This document shows positions 18,802-28,667 of a stretch of DNA of 64,000 nt, piece by piece. The notes beneath the pieces were generated by a model, which was not told where the DNA came from, made no database searches, and saw nothing but the letters and a program-made list of their open reading frames with translations. Positions within the stretch are counted from its first letter, which is position 1. Each line of letters begins with the position of its first letter. The position numbers and the translations under genes were made by a program. The stretch lies in contig DXHR01000001.1 in NCBI GenBank assembly GCA_019113295.1, positions 1 through 64,000 on the forward strand, in the 5' to 3' direction. This stretch comes from Candidatus Salinicoccus stercoripullorum (GTDB lineage: Bacteria; Bacillota; Bacilli; Staphylococcales; Salinicoccaceae).

Positions 18802-19003
18802 TGTCAGATCGCTCCTGTTATATTGTAAAAATGATTCATTTCCGTATGCAGTGACGGATATATGAGTTTTGAATTTTCCCAATAATTTAAAATCAACTAT
18901 AACATATCAAGGGGGTCTGATAGAATCGAATTGACCAAATATTTAATTTTCACCATTATAAGTTATACTTTAAGGGACGAATATGAAAAAAGAGGGTGAA
19001 ACA

Positions 19004-19723
19004 ATGGAAGTCAGACAGTATGCGGAAAATGCGCTTACGATATATATGGGTGGCGACATCGACGAGGAGGTGAACCGGCGGCTGGTCGAACTGAAGAAAA
19101 AAATAGAGTCACTTGATATAACCGGTCTCGGGGAAATTGTCATCTCATATACGAGTCTGATCGTCTATTTCGATATTTTTGAAACGGATGCTGGAACCGT
19201 CGAAAGGAAGATCGGGGATATCGATATGGAGGCGCTGCTCGAAGGCGGGTTTGAATACCGGTTGGTGGAAATTCCGGTCTGCTACGGAGGGGGATATGGT
19301 CCGGATATTGAAAATTTTGAAGCGGACGGACTTTCTGCAGATGAAGTTATTGAAACGCACAGCGGGAAGGAATATCTGGTGTATATGCTCGGCTTCATGC
19401 CCGGCTTTCCGTATCTCGGAGGACTTGATGAAAAACTGCATAAGGCGAGGCTTGAGACACCGAGGGTACGGATCCCCGCCGGCTCGGTCGGCATCGGAGG
19501 GAAACAGACCGGCATGTATCCTTTCGAATCCCCGGGCGGCTGGAATCTGATCGGACGGACACCGGTCCCTTTATTCGACCCGGGGCGCGTGGAACCGATA
19601 CTCTACCGGGCAGGGGACAGGATTATATATCGGGCCATCGATGAAGAAGAGTATGATGATATAAAAGCATCGGTCGAAGCCGGACGGTATGAAGTGAAAA
19701 TTGAGTCGGGGAGTGATGGATGA
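19004..19723 (+). CDS. pxpB: 5-oxoprolinase subunit B (KipI/AHS1 family)
   Basis: HSGKEYLVYMLGFMPGFPYLGGLDEKL...TPRVRIPAGSVGIGGKQTGMYPFESPGGWNLIGRTP. Confidence 0.92.
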   Translation: MEVRQYAENALTIYMGGDIDEEVNRRLVELKKKIESLDITGLGEIVISYTSLIVYFDIFETDAGTVERKIGDIDMEALLEGGFEYRLVEIPVCYGGGYGPDIENFEADGLSADEVIETHSGKEYLVYMLGFMPGFPYLGGLDEKLHKARLETPRVRIPAGSVGIGGKQTGMYPFESPGGWNLIGRTPVPLFDPGRVEPILYRAGDRIIYRAIDEEEYDDIKASVEAGRYEVKIESGSDG

Positions 19724-20709
19724 TGGTCTTGAAAGTGAAGAATCCGGGACTTTTTACGACAGTCCAGGATATGGGAAGATACGGCCATCAGGCCGAAGGT
19801 TTTTCTCCAGCCGGTGCGATGGACTGGCGGGCCATGATGCTCGCGAACCGGCTGCTCGGCAATGACGAAGGGGCGGCAGTGCTTGAAATGACTCTGCAGG
19901 GTGCGTCCTTTGAAGTGACAGAAGATGTAACGGTCGCCACAGCCGGCGCGAAAATGCCGGTGGCTGTCCCCGGCCGGGAAATGGGAACCGGCACGGTGAT
20001 TCCGCTGATGAAAGGGGAACAGATATCTTTCGGCGGCGCAGAGAGCGGTGCGCGCACCTATCTCGCTGTGACCGGCGGCTTCAAGGTCCCCGGAGTGTTC
20101 GGCAGCGCATCGACGCATACGCGGAGCGGCATCGGCGGGTTCTACGGCAGGATGCTGAAAACCGGTGACAGACTGAGAGCGGGCGGAGGCACCACTACCC
20201 CCGGCATGAAGCGGCTCAGGGTGTTTGATGACGACGATGATGTCATCCGCGTGATCCCGGGTCAGCAGTACGACAGATTCAAGGAGACTCTGGATACGTT
20301 CTACGGATCAGGGTATACACTTACTAAAGACTGTGACCGTATGGGGTTCAGGCTGGATGGAGAGGTACTCGAAGCTGCAGGCGGACACGACGTGCTCAGT
20401 GAACCGACACAGCTCGGCAGCATCCAGATTCCGAAAAACGGCAAACCGATCATCCTGCTGAATGACAGGCAGACCGCCGGCGGCTACGCCCGTATTGCCA
20501 CGGTGGCGCTTTGTGATATACCGAAACTTGTGCAGAAGCGGCAGGGGGATACCCTCCGGTTTGAGGAAATTGGTGTAGGCGAAGCGGCAGAACTGTATAA
20601 AGCTGAGATCATGAAAATCCATTCGGGCGGATATTTTGAAATCGACAATGATTTCAAGCCCCACAGACGGCTGCTGGCTGGAAAGATTGAAAGTATCATG
20701 AAGAGGTGA
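19720..20709 (+). CDS. pxpC: 5-oxoprolinase subunit C (KipA/AHS2 family)
   Basis: PGLFTTVQDMGRYGHQAEGFSPAGAMDWRAMMLANRLLGN; QTAGGYARIATV. Confidence 0.93.
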   Translation: MMVLKVKNPGLFTTVQDMGRYGHQAEGFSPAGAMDWRAMMLANRLLGNDEGAAVLEMTLQGASFEVTEDVTVATAGAKMPVAVPGREMGTGTVIPLMKGEQISFGGAESGARTYLAVTGGFKVPGVFGSASTHTRSGIGGFYGRMLKTGDRLRAGGGTTTPGMKRLRVFDDDDDVIRVIPGQQYDRFKETLDTFYGSGYTLTKDCDRMGFRLDGEVLEAAGGHDVLSEPTQLGSIQIPKNGKPIILLNDRQTAGGYARIATVALCDIPKLVQKRQGDTLRFEEIGVGEAAELYKAEIMKIHSGGYFEIDNDFKPHRRLLAGKIESIMKR

Positions 20710-20713
20710 CGAT

Positions 20714-21139
20714 ATGGATATGGAAAAAATCAGGGAACTGATAAAACTGGCAAAAGAAGAAGATCTTAAAGTGCTCCGCATCGGAGACATGGATACGGAG
20801 GTGCACATCGAGACGAAAGGCGGCGACCCTGTCGTGGCGGAGCGTGGCGATAAAAAAGACATGGCTTATGTGGAAGGAGGACAGGACGGACTGCATACAG
20901 TGAAAGCGACGCAGATCGGCACGTTCTATACGCATAAAGAGGAAAACAGCACGGAGAATTTCGTTGAAACGGGTGACGCGGTTTCAAGCGGCGATCAGAT
21001 TGGCATGATCGAAGCCATGAAAGTATTCAATGATGTGCTGGCCGACGCCGACGGGGTGGTTGAAGAGATACTTGTCGGGAACGGGGAAACAGTCGAATAC
21101 GATCAGCCGCTTGTGACGCTCAGGCCGAAGGGGGACTAG
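20714..21139 (+). CDS. accB: Biotin carboxyl carrier protein
   Basis: C-terminal biotinyl domain with MIEAMKVFNDVLADADGVVEEILVGNGETVEYDQPL. Confidence 0.9.
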   Translation: MDMEKIRELIKLAKEEDLKVLRIGDMDTEVHIETKGGDPVVAERGDKKDMAYVEGGQDGLHTVKATQIGTFYTHKEENSTENFVETGDAVSSGDQIGMIEAMKVFNDVLADADGVVEEILVGNGETVEYDQPLVTLRPKGD

Positions 21140-21144
21140 TCAGT

Positions 21145-22491
21145 ATGAAGAAAGTATTGATTGCCAACCGCGGTGAAATCGCTGTCCGCATCATACGGAC
21201 ACTCAGGGAGATGGATCTCGGGAGTGTAGCCGTCTATTCCACAGCGGACCGGGACAGTCTGCATGTCACGATGGCGGATGAAGCCATCTGCATCGGGCCG
21301 CCCAAAAGCAGTGACAGCTATCTTGACATCGACCGCATACTACAGGCGGCGGAAGCCTCGGGAGCGGATGCCATCCACCCGGGCTACGGGTTCCTGTCGG
21401 AAACCCCCGAATTTGCACGGCGCTGCGAGGAAGCGGGCATCATTTTTGTGGGACCGGATTCTTCCATCATGAAAAAGATGGGAGACAAGGCGGAAGCGAG
21501 ACAGACCGTGAAAGCGGCGGGCATCCCGGTCATCCCGGGCAGCGAAGGAGTTGTGGAAAGCATCGATGAAGTTAAGGAAGTCGCAGAGGATATCGGCTTC
21601 CCGATCGTCATCAAGGCCGTCTTTGGCGGCGGCGGAAAAGGGATGCGTTTCGTGCATGATGAACAGACCCTCGAAAAGCAGTACAAAAATGCCAGAAAAG
21701 AGGCGAAGAATGCGTTCGGCGACGATCGGATCTATGTAGAGAAATATATTCCGAAAGCGCGGCACATCGAAGTTCAGGTCGTGGGTGACGGCAATGGGGA
21801 CGCAGTGCATCTTTTTGAACGGGACTGTTCGATACAGCGCAATAATCAGAAGCTGATAGAGGAGGCGCCGGCCGGTGTCCTTACCGATGCGACGCGTGCG
21901 GATATTACGGAGCGGACGGCTGCCGCCATCGGCAGGCTCGGGTATGCCGGTGCAGGCACTGTCGAATACCTGTACGTCGAGGAAGAGGATGCGTTCTACT
22001 TCATGGAGATGAACACGCGGGTGCAGGTGGAGCATACGGTTTCCGAGATGATTACCGGAATCGACATCATCCGTCTCCAGCTTGAGGTGGCATTGTTCAA
22101 TCGATTCACCATCCGGCAGGAAGATATAGAGATGAACGGCTTTGCTATCGAATGCCGGATCAACGCAGAGAACCCTGCTGAAAATTTCATGCCGGCTCCG
22201 GGTGACATCGACCGGCTGCACTTCGGTCTCGGCAATGGTGTCCGCATCGATACACACGTATTTGCGGGCTGCCGGATTCCGCCGGACTACGATTCGATGA
22301 TCGCCAAGATCATTGCACATGCCCCGGATCGTGAGAAAGCCATCAGCAAAATGCGGCATGTACTAGAAGAGACGGTGATCTCACCAATCGATACGACACT
22401 TGATTTCCAGCATTACCTGATGAACCATCCGAAATATAGGGATAATAACGTGGACATCAAGTTTTTGGAACGCAATGGAATCATAGAATAG
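21145..22491 (+). CDS. accC: Biotin carboxylase
   Basis: KKVLIANRGEIAVRIIRTLREM; HPGYGFLSE; KAVFGGGGKGMR; YFMEMNTRVQVEHTVSEMITGIDI. Confidence 0.95.
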   Translation: MKKVLIANRGEIAVRIIRTLREMDLGSVAVYSTADRDSLHVTMADEAICIGPPKSSDSYLDIDRILQAAEASGADAIHPGYGFLSETPEFARRCEEAGIIFVGPDSSIMKKMGDKAEARQTVKAAGIPVIPGSEGVVESIDEVKEVAEDIGFPIVIKAVFGGGGKGMRFVHDEQTLEKQYKNARKEAKNAFGDDRIYVEKYIPKARHIEVQVVGDGNGDAVHLFERDCSIQRNNQKLIEEAPAGVLTDATRADITERTAAAIGRLGYAGAGTVEYLYVEEEDAFYFMEMNTRVQVEHTVSEMITGIDIIRLQLEVALFNRFTIRQEDIEMNGFAIECRINAENPAENFMPAPGDIDRLHFGLGNGVRIDTHVFAGCRIPPDYDSMIAKIIAHAPDREKAISKMRHVLEETVISPIDTTLDFQHYLMNHPKYRDNNVDIKFLERNGIIE

Positions 22492-22500
22492 AAAGGGAGT

Positions 22501-23265
22501 ATGAACATGCTGACAGTTGATTTGAATGCGGACCTCGGAGAGAGCTACGGCAACTACGCGATAGGTAACGATGATGAAATCATTCCGCTGATATCATCGG
22601 CGAACGTCGCCTGCGGATTCCATGCGGGCGATCCGTCGGTCATGCTGAAGACTGTTGAACTGATCAGGGAAAGTGGGGGCACCGGCATCGGGGCACATCC
22701 GTCATATCCCGATCTGATGGGTTTCGGCAGAAGGTATATGGAACTTTCCATGCCGGAAGTCAGGTCCCTCATGTTCTACCAGCTGGGCGCCCTGGATGGT
22801 TTTGCGAAAGTTGCGGGGCTTGGGATGAACCATGTCAAACCGCACGGGGCACTGTATAATGCAACGTTCAATGATGAGGTGCTTGCCAAAACGATTGCCG
22901 AAGCGGTGCACGATTACAATCCTGAACTCAAGCTGCTGGGGCTCTCCAACCAGAACCTTGTGAAGGCAGGGGAGGAAGCGGGCCTTGAAGTCAGGCACGA
23001 AGTCTTCGCCGACCGTGCCTATGAGGATGACGGCACTCTTGTCTCAAGAAGGAAGGAAGGCGCGATGATAACGGATACCGACCATGCGGTCGAGCGCGTC
23101 ATCCGCATGGTCCGCGAAGGCAGGGTCGAATCCATCGGCGGCCGTGACATCGACATCCAGGCAGACAGCATATGTGTGCACGGTGACGGACCAAAAGCAC
23201 TTGAATTTGTCAGCGAAATCAGACGGCAGCTCGGGGAGAACGGGATAAAGATCAAAACGATGTAG
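22501..23265 (+). CDS. pxpA: 5-oxoprolinase subunit A (LamB/YcsF family)
   Basis: VDLNADLGESYGNYAIGNDDEIIPLISSANVACGFHAGDPSVM; HVKPHGALYN. Confidence 0.95.
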   Translation: MNMLTVDLNADLGESYGNYAIGNDDEIIPLISSANVACGFHAGDPSVMLKTVELIRESGGTGIGAHPSYPDLMGFGRRYMELSMPEVRSLMFYQLGALDGFAKVAGLGMNHVKPHGALYNATFNDEVLAKTIAEAVHDYNPELKLLGLSNQNLVKAGEEAGLEVRHEVFADRAYEDDGTLVSRRKEGAMITDTDHAVERVIRMVREGRVESIGGRDIDIQADSICVHGDGPKALEFVSEIRRQLGENGIKIKTM

Positions 23266-23286
23266 ATTAGAAGGGGATGTGGAAAA

Positions 23287-24498
23287 ATGAATGAAAAGCC
23301 AAAATTGACTGCAGCGCAGCGGCGCCTGCTTTTTGGTGCCATCTTCCTGATGGCGACTTCATCAATCGGCCCGGCGTTCCTGACGCAGACGGCTGTGTTT
23401 ACTGAACAGTTCCTGGCAAGTTTCGCCTTTGCCATCCTGGCTTCGATCATTATTGATATCGGTGCGCAGCTGAACATCTGGCGGATACTCAGCGTCTCCG
23501 GCAGACGGGGGCAGGATGTTGCAAACGATGTTGCCCCGGGACTTGGTCATGCTGTGGCACTGCTAATCGTCCTCGGCGGCTTCGCTTTCAACATCGGCAA
23601 CGTCGCCGGGGCGGGACTCGGTTTCAATGCGATATTCGGATGGGATGTACGCATTGGTGCGGCATTGACCGGTGCATTCGCTATTTTCGTCTTCCTTGTC
23701 AAGAACGGCCGTGCTGTGATGGACGTTGTCACACAGTCGCTTGGTGTGCTGATGATCCTCATTACAGCCTTTGTAATGATACGGTCCGCTCCGCCATATG
23801 GCGAGGCAGCGCTCCGGGCGATTGCGCCCGAGGAGCCCATGTCACTTGTAGTTCCGATCATCACGCTGGTCGGCGGCACAGTGGGCGGCTACATTACATT
23901 CGCCGGCGCACACAGACTGATTGAAGCGGGAATGACGGGGCAGGAGAGCCTGAACTTCGTCAGCAAGGCAGCAAACTACGGCATCCTTACAACCGGCGTC
24001 ATGCGCGTACTTTTATTCCTCGCAGTGCTCGGTGTGGTGGCGACGGGTGCGACACTCGACCCGGATAATCCGCCTGCTTCCGTGTTCCAGATTGCCCTTG
24101 GCGATATCGGTATGCAGGTATTCGGTGTCGTGCTGGTTGCAGCGGCATTGTCATCCGTCATCGGTTCAGCCTATACCAGCGCATCCTTTCTGAGGTCGAT
24201 GCACAGATTCTTTGATGAGTATAACAATATGGTGATTGTCGCGTTCATCGTCGTGTCGACGGTGATATTTACCTTCGTCGGCCGTCCCGTGGCGCTGCTC
24301 ATCCTGGCAGGGGCGTTCAACGGCCTTATCCTGCCGCTCACCCTGGGTGCGATACTGATCGCCTCCAGAAGGAAGAGAATTGTCGGCGATTACCGTCATC
24401 CGACATGGATGATCATTTTCGGAGCCATCGCTGTAATCGTCACACTCATTGCCGGTGTCATGTCACTTGAAGGGCTGGCAGATCTATGGAATGGATAG
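23287..24498 (+). CDS. NRAMP-superfamily (YcsG-like) membrane transporter
   Basis: 11-TM-like protein ...GPAFLTQTAVFTEQFLASFAFAILASIIIDIGAQLNIWRI...; within pxp operon as in ycsG-pxp loci. Confidence 0.82.
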   Translation: MNEKPKLTAAQRRLLFGAIFLMATSSIGPAFLTQTAVFTEQFLASFAFAILASIIIDIGAQLNIWRILSVSGRRGQDVANDVAPGLGHAVALLIVLGGFAFNIGNVAGAGLGFNAIFGWDVRIGAALTGAFAIFVFLVKNGRAVMDVVTQSLGVLMILITAFVMIRSAPPYGEAALRAIAPEEPMSLVVPIITLVGGTVGGYITFAGAHRLIEAGMTGQESLNFVSKAANYGILTTGVMRVLLFLAVLGVVATGATLDPDNPPASVFQIALGDIGMQVFGVVLVAAALSSVIGSAYTSASFLRSMHRFFDEYNNMVIVAFIVVSTVIFTFVGRPVALLILAGAFNGLILPLTLGAILIASRRKRIVGDYRHPTWMIIFGAIAVIVTLIAGVMSLEGLADLWNG

Positions 24499-24510
24499 GA
24501 GGGTTCCGAT

Positions 24511-25284
24511 GTGGATTCTAAAGAATTAAGGGAAGCAATCAGGGACGGTGAATTTACGGGGACGACGTCAGGTGCCGCCGGCCATAAGGTCCAGGCGAAC
24601 CTGGTCATCCTGCCGAAAGCTTACGCATTTGACTTCCTGTTGTATGCCATGCGCAATAAAAAGGCCGTGCCCGTCATTGAAGTCATGGAAGACGGGCATA
24701 CTGAAAGCCGGTTTGCGGACGGTTCCGACATCCGGACAGACGTGCCGAAGTATAATATTTATAAGGATGGTGTGCTTCAGGAAACCGTGCCGGAAGTCAG
24801 TGGATGCTGGCAGGATGATTTCGTCACGTTTCTTATCGGCTGCAGCTTCACTTTCGAGCAGGCCATTTTGGATGAGGGTCTCTCCATCAGACATATTGAT
24901 GAGGGGCGGAATGTCGCAATGTACAAGACGAACATCGCAACCGCTCCGGCAGGTGTTTTTGCCGGAGAACTGGTCGTTTCGATGCGCCCGTTTGATGAAA
25001 GTGAAGTGGAGACCATCACACGTGTAACGGAACAGTTCCCCGAAATGCACGGCGGGCCGGTGCATTTCGGCAGCCCGCATGAGATCGGCATCAAAGATAT
25101 CGGCAACCCTGAATACGGAGAGGGGGTTGAAATCAGGGAAGGAGAAATACCGGTATTCTGGGCATGCGGTGTCACTCCGCAGAATGCAGCATTGAATGCA
25201 CAGCCTTCCATCATGATCACCCACGCGCCGGGCCACATGTTCGTGACCGATCTCGAGAATGAGGATTACAGGAAAAATAATTGA
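24511..25284 (+). CDS. DUF1445 putative hydro-lyase (YcsI / D-glutamate cyclase-like)
   Basis: GTG start; TSGAAGHKVQANLVILPKAYAFDFLLY...CSFTFEQAILDEGLSIRHIDEGRNVAMYKTN...ACGVTPQNAALNAQPSIMITHAPGHMFVTD. Confidence 0.92.
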   Translation: MDSKELREAIRDGEFTGTTSGAAGHKVQANLVILPKAYAFDFLLYAMRNKKAVPVIEVMEDGHTESRFADGSDIRTDVPKYNIYKDGVLQETVPEVSGCWQDDFVTFLIGCSFTFEQAILDEGLSIRHIDEGRNVAMYKTNIATAPAGVFAGELVVSMRPFDESEVETITRVTEQFPEMHGGPVHFGSPHEIGIKDIGNPEYGEGVEIREGEIPVFWACGVTPQNAALNAQPSIMITHAPGHMFVTDLENEDYRKNN

Positions 25285-25298
25285 AAAGTAAGCGGATT

Positions 25299-25336
25299 AG
25301 CGGAAATGTGCAGGGTTGTACACATTTCCGCTTTAT
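25299..25336 (+). terminator. Rho-independent terminator of the pxp operon
   Basis: AGCGGAAATGTG-cagggttgta-CACATTTCCGCT-TTAT. Confidence 0.75.
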
Positions 25337-25393
25337 CCATCTGCCGATCCATAGTATTGTAGTAGGTATAATAAGTAAATATGCAATGGGGGA

Positions 25394-26971
25394 ATGAAGA
25401 TGAAGAAATGGTATTTTCTGATTGTATCGTTGATTTTTGTCTTGGCAGCATGCACGGATGACAGCGAAGTGGATGAAGCTTCTGAACCAGGCGGCAGTAC
25501 GGAGCAAACGACAGGAAAGGACATCAATTTCAGTTTGCTTGCCATGCCGGGCTCACTCGATCCGCATGCGGCGAATGATGGCTATTCCCTCTATGTGATG
25601 ACCAACATATATGAGACGCTGGTGAAGATGAACCAGGATCTTAAACTCGAGCCCGCACTTGCTGAATCCTACGAGCAGCTGGACGATACGACTTGGGAAT
25701 TCAAGCTGCGTGACGACGTCACTTTCCATGACGGCAGTGCATTCAATGCCGAGGTCGTAAAAGCGAATCTCGACCGTGTGAGGGACCCGGAAGTCGGAGC
25801 CCCCCTGGAATTTTTATTCACAGAAATAGATGAAGTGGAGATCGTTGATGATTACACTGTCCGGATACATACCGACGGGCCGTTTGCAGCACTGCCTGCA
25901 CACCTGGCACACCCGGGCGGACACATGATCAGCAAGGAAGTGATCGATGCAGACTATGCAGGTATGGAAAAGGGCGGCAATCCACTGACGGAGGTCAATG
26001 AAAACCCGGTAGGCACCGGATTCTTCAAGTTTGAGGAGATTGCAGAAGGAGATCATGTGACGCTCGTGCGCAACGAAGAGTACTGGGGAGAGCCGGCAAA
26101 GCCTGAATCTGTCACATTCAAGGCGGTGCCTGAAGATGGTACGCGCATTGCTGAGCTGTCGACAGGTGATGCAGACCTGATCTACCCGGTCAACCCAAGT
26201 GATGTTGCCCGTATTGACGGCACAGAAGGTACACGTGTGGAACAGAACCAGAGCGCCAGCATGTCATATATGGGATTCAATGTTGAGAAGGAACCGTTCG
26301 ATGATCCGGATGTGAGACGTGCGATTGCCATGTCCATCGACAAGGAAGCCATCATCAATGAAATGCTCGAAGGTATCCCGGCGGTTGCCGATACACCGCT
26401 CAACCCGACGGTGACAGGCTACAGCGAAGACCTTGAACCGGTGCCTTTCGATAAGGAAGCGGCAAAGGAACTCCTTGAGGAGAGCGGTCACGGGGACGGG
26501 TTCACGGCTGAAATTGTCGTGAATGACCGGACGACTGCGGATATCGCCACATTTATACAGGAAGAGTTGAAAGACCTGGACATCAATTTGGAAATCAGTC
26601 AGATGGAGTCCGGAGCCTATCAGGAATTCACTGCCAACGGTGAACATGAAATGTTCATGGGCAGCTGGGGTACGGTGACGCTTGATGCCGATTATGGGCT
26701 CTATCCGATGTTCCATTCGGACAACCACGGCGCACCGGGCAACCGCACGAGATATGCCAATGAAGAAGTGGACCAGCTGCTGGACCAGGCAAGGACTGAG
26801 ACGGACGAGGCGGCACGTATGGAACAGTACGGCAGGGCGCAGCAGATCATCATCGATGAATCGCCGCTCGTGCCGATCTACCATTCTGTACTGCTTGCGG
26901 GTATAAATGATGAGCTTCTCGGATACTATCAGTATCCGAGCAGCTTCCCGTATTTGAAAGATCTGGATTGA
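25394..26971 (+). CDS. ABC transporter substrate-binding lipoprotein, peptide/nickel (family 5)
   Basis: Lipobox LIFVLAACTD; LDPHAANDGYSLYVMTNIYETLVK; FKLRDDVTFHDGSAFNAEVVKANLDR. Confidence 0.92.
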   Translation: MKMKKWYFLIVSLIFVLAACTDDSEVDEASEPGGSTEQTTGKDINFSLLAMPGSLDPHAANDGYSLYVMTNIYETLVKMNQDLKLEPALAESYEQLDDTTWEFKLRDDVTFHDGSAFNAEVVKANLDRVRDPEVGAPLEFLFTEIDEVEIVDDYTVRIHTDGPFAALPAHLAHPGGHMISKEVIDADYAGMEKGGNPLTEVNENPVGTGFFKFEEIAEGDHVTLVRNEEYWGEPAKPESVTFKAVPEDGTRIAELSTGDADLIYPVNPSDVARIDGTEGTRVEQNQSASMSYMGFNVEKEPFDDPDVRRAIAMSIDKEAIINEMLEGIPAVADTPLNPTVTGYSEDLEPVPFDKEAAKELLEESGHGDGFTAEIVVNDRTTADIATFIQEELKDLDINLEISQMESGAYQEFTANGEHEMFMGSWGTVTLDADYGLYPMFHSDNHGAPGNRTRYANEEVDQLLDQARTETDEAARMEQYGRAQQIIIDESPLVPIYHSVLLAGINDELLGYYQYPSSFPYLKDLD

Positions 26972-26981
26972 TCGGGGAGGG

Positions 26982-27009
26982 GCTCCCGTTTTGAGATGGG
27001 AGCTTTTTT
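26982..27009 (+). terminator. Rho-independent terminator
   Basis: GCTCCC-gttttgagat-GGGAGC-TTTTTT. Confidence 0.75.
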
Positions 27010-27058
27010 CTCTGTAGTCTGATACATTGTAAGTGACATGATTATGCGAGGTGGGAAA

Positions 27059-27658
27059 ATGATGAAGAAATTACTGCTTACAGGTTTTGAACCATTTTTG
27101 AAGTTCAGGTCTAACCCGACAGAAGCCGCCGTGCGCGAGTTGGACGGCCTTGAAATCGGCGAGTACAGTGTGACGGGGAAAGTCTACCCTGTCGTTTTTG
27201 ATAAGATCGATGAACTGATCACAAGGGACATAGAAATGGAACAGCCGGACACAGTCGTCTGCCTGGGGCTTGCCGGAGGCCGTCATACGATTCATATCGA
27301 ACGGATTGCGATCAACTGCATAGACGGCAGAACGGATAATGACGGCTTCAATCCTGATGGGGAGAAGATAGACGAGGCGGGACCGGATGGTATATTCTCA
27401 ACACTGCCTGTGAAAAAGCTGGAAGCGGCACTCAAAGAAACAGAGATTCCGTCCGATATTTCCAACACTGCCGGCACTTATCTGTGCAACAACGTCATGT
27501 ACACTGCGCTGAATCATATCCAGAAGAATGGGCTTGATATTCCCGCCGGATTCATCCATGTGCCGGCACATCACGAAATTGGTACGGAGCTGGATATTCC
27601 GAGCTGGTCCCAGGAGGACATTACCCATGCAGTGCGAACAATTGTAGAAAATCTGTAA
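27059..27658 (+). CDS. pcp: Pyroglutamyl-peptidase I
   Basis: LLTGFEPFLKFRSNPTEAAV; VCLGLAGGRHTIHIERIAINCID; SNTAGTYLCNNVMY. Confidence 0.95.
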   Translation: MMKKLLLTGFEPFLKFRSNPTEAAVRELDGLEIGEYSVTGKVYPVVFDKIDELITRDIEMEQPDTVVCLGLAGGRHTIHIERIAINCIDGRTDNDGFNPDGEKIDEAGPDGIFSTLPVKKLEAALKETEIPSDISNTAGTYLCNNVMYTALNHIQKNGLDIPAGFIHVPAHHEIGTELDIPSWSQEDITHAVRTIVENL

Positions 27659-27803
27659 GAGGGTAATCGTGTGAATCAACTATCAATTTTTCTAGTCTTT
27701 CAACTTTTTTCGTGATATTATAAATTTGAATAATCCGGGATTTCCTTCATCTGGATATCCCGGAATACATATCCTGTATTGGAATAGAACACGGAGGCGC
27801 TTT

Positions 27804-28526
27804 ATGGAATTAAGCAAAGTGAAAAATTATGATGAAATGAGCATGGAAGCAGCTAAGATCGTATTTCAGAAAATAGTAGACTCGAACAGGCTGGTACTGG
27901 GTCTTGCAACAGGTTCCACACCGGAAAAGATGTATGAGTATCTTGCGGACATGCTGAATAAGAACAAAGTGGATCTCTCCCACGTCTACACGGTGAATCT
28001 GGATGAATATGTCGGCCTTTCTCCGGAAGATGAGCAGAGCTATCACTATTATATGAGAGAGATTTTCTTTGATAAGATCGATATACCGCTTGAGAATACG
28101 AAGCTTCCAGATGGTGTTGCTGAGGATCTCGATCTGGAGACACGCGAGTACGATAAGATGATCGAAGAGCTCGGCGGCGTTGATCTGCAGATTCTCGGCA
28201 TCGGCAGAAATGCACACATCGCATTCAATGAGCCGGGCACTTCATTTGAATCCGGCACACACGTCGTCGATCTGACAGAAAGCACTATCCAGGATAACGC
28301 GAGATTCTTCGATAAAACTGAAGATGTCCCAGTTAAGGCAGTATCCATGGGACTCGGCACTATCATGAACGCCAGGAGCATCCTGCTCATGGCATCAGGA
28401 GACAGCAAGAAACAGGCACTTAAGGATATGATCCACGGCGAAGTCACCGAAGAAGTGCCGGCATCCATACTGCAGCGTCACCATGACGTGAAAGTCATCA
28501 CAGACGTTGCAGATATAGAATTATAA
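27804..28526 (+). CDS. nagB: Glucosamine-6-phosphate deaminase
   Basis: LGLATGSTPEKMYEYL; VNLDEYVGLSPEDEQSYHYYM; LGIGRNAHIAFNEPGTSFES; ATG after ggaggcg RBS. Confidence 0.95.
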   Translation: MELSKVKNYDEMSMEAAKIVFQKIVDSNRLVLGLATGSTPEKMYEYLADMLNKNKVDLSHVYTVNLDEYVGLSPEDEQSYHYYMREIFFDKIDIPLENTKLPDGVAEDLDLETREYDKMIEELGGVDLQILGIGRNAHIAFNEPGTSFESGTHVVDLTESTIQDNARFFDKTEDVPVKAVSMGLGTIMNARSILLMASGDSKKQALKDMIHGEVTEEVPASILQRHHDVKVITDVADIEL

Positions 28527-28544
28527 GAGTTGGGATTGGATCTG

Positions 28545-28572
28545 GCCCTCCGCATGTGTGCGGAGGGTCATT
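28545..28572 (+). terminator. Terminator downstream of nagB
   Basis: GCCCTCCGCA-tgtg-TGCGGAGGGT-catttgtg. Confidence 0.6.
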
Positions 28573-28667
28573 TGTGTTGGGGACGATCCGGCGGGAGATT
28601 CCCGTCTGCCTCATCGTCGTTTTCTGATCGGTGATAAGTAAAGGCGTTGTCCTGCCTTCGTTTCAGG

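Noticed and set aside
27734-27763. TCCGGGAT...ATCCCGGA inverted repeat in the nagB leader as a possible riboswitch/attenuator
   Set aside because: Short single stem without conserved riboswitch features or T-run; insufficient support to call a regulator.
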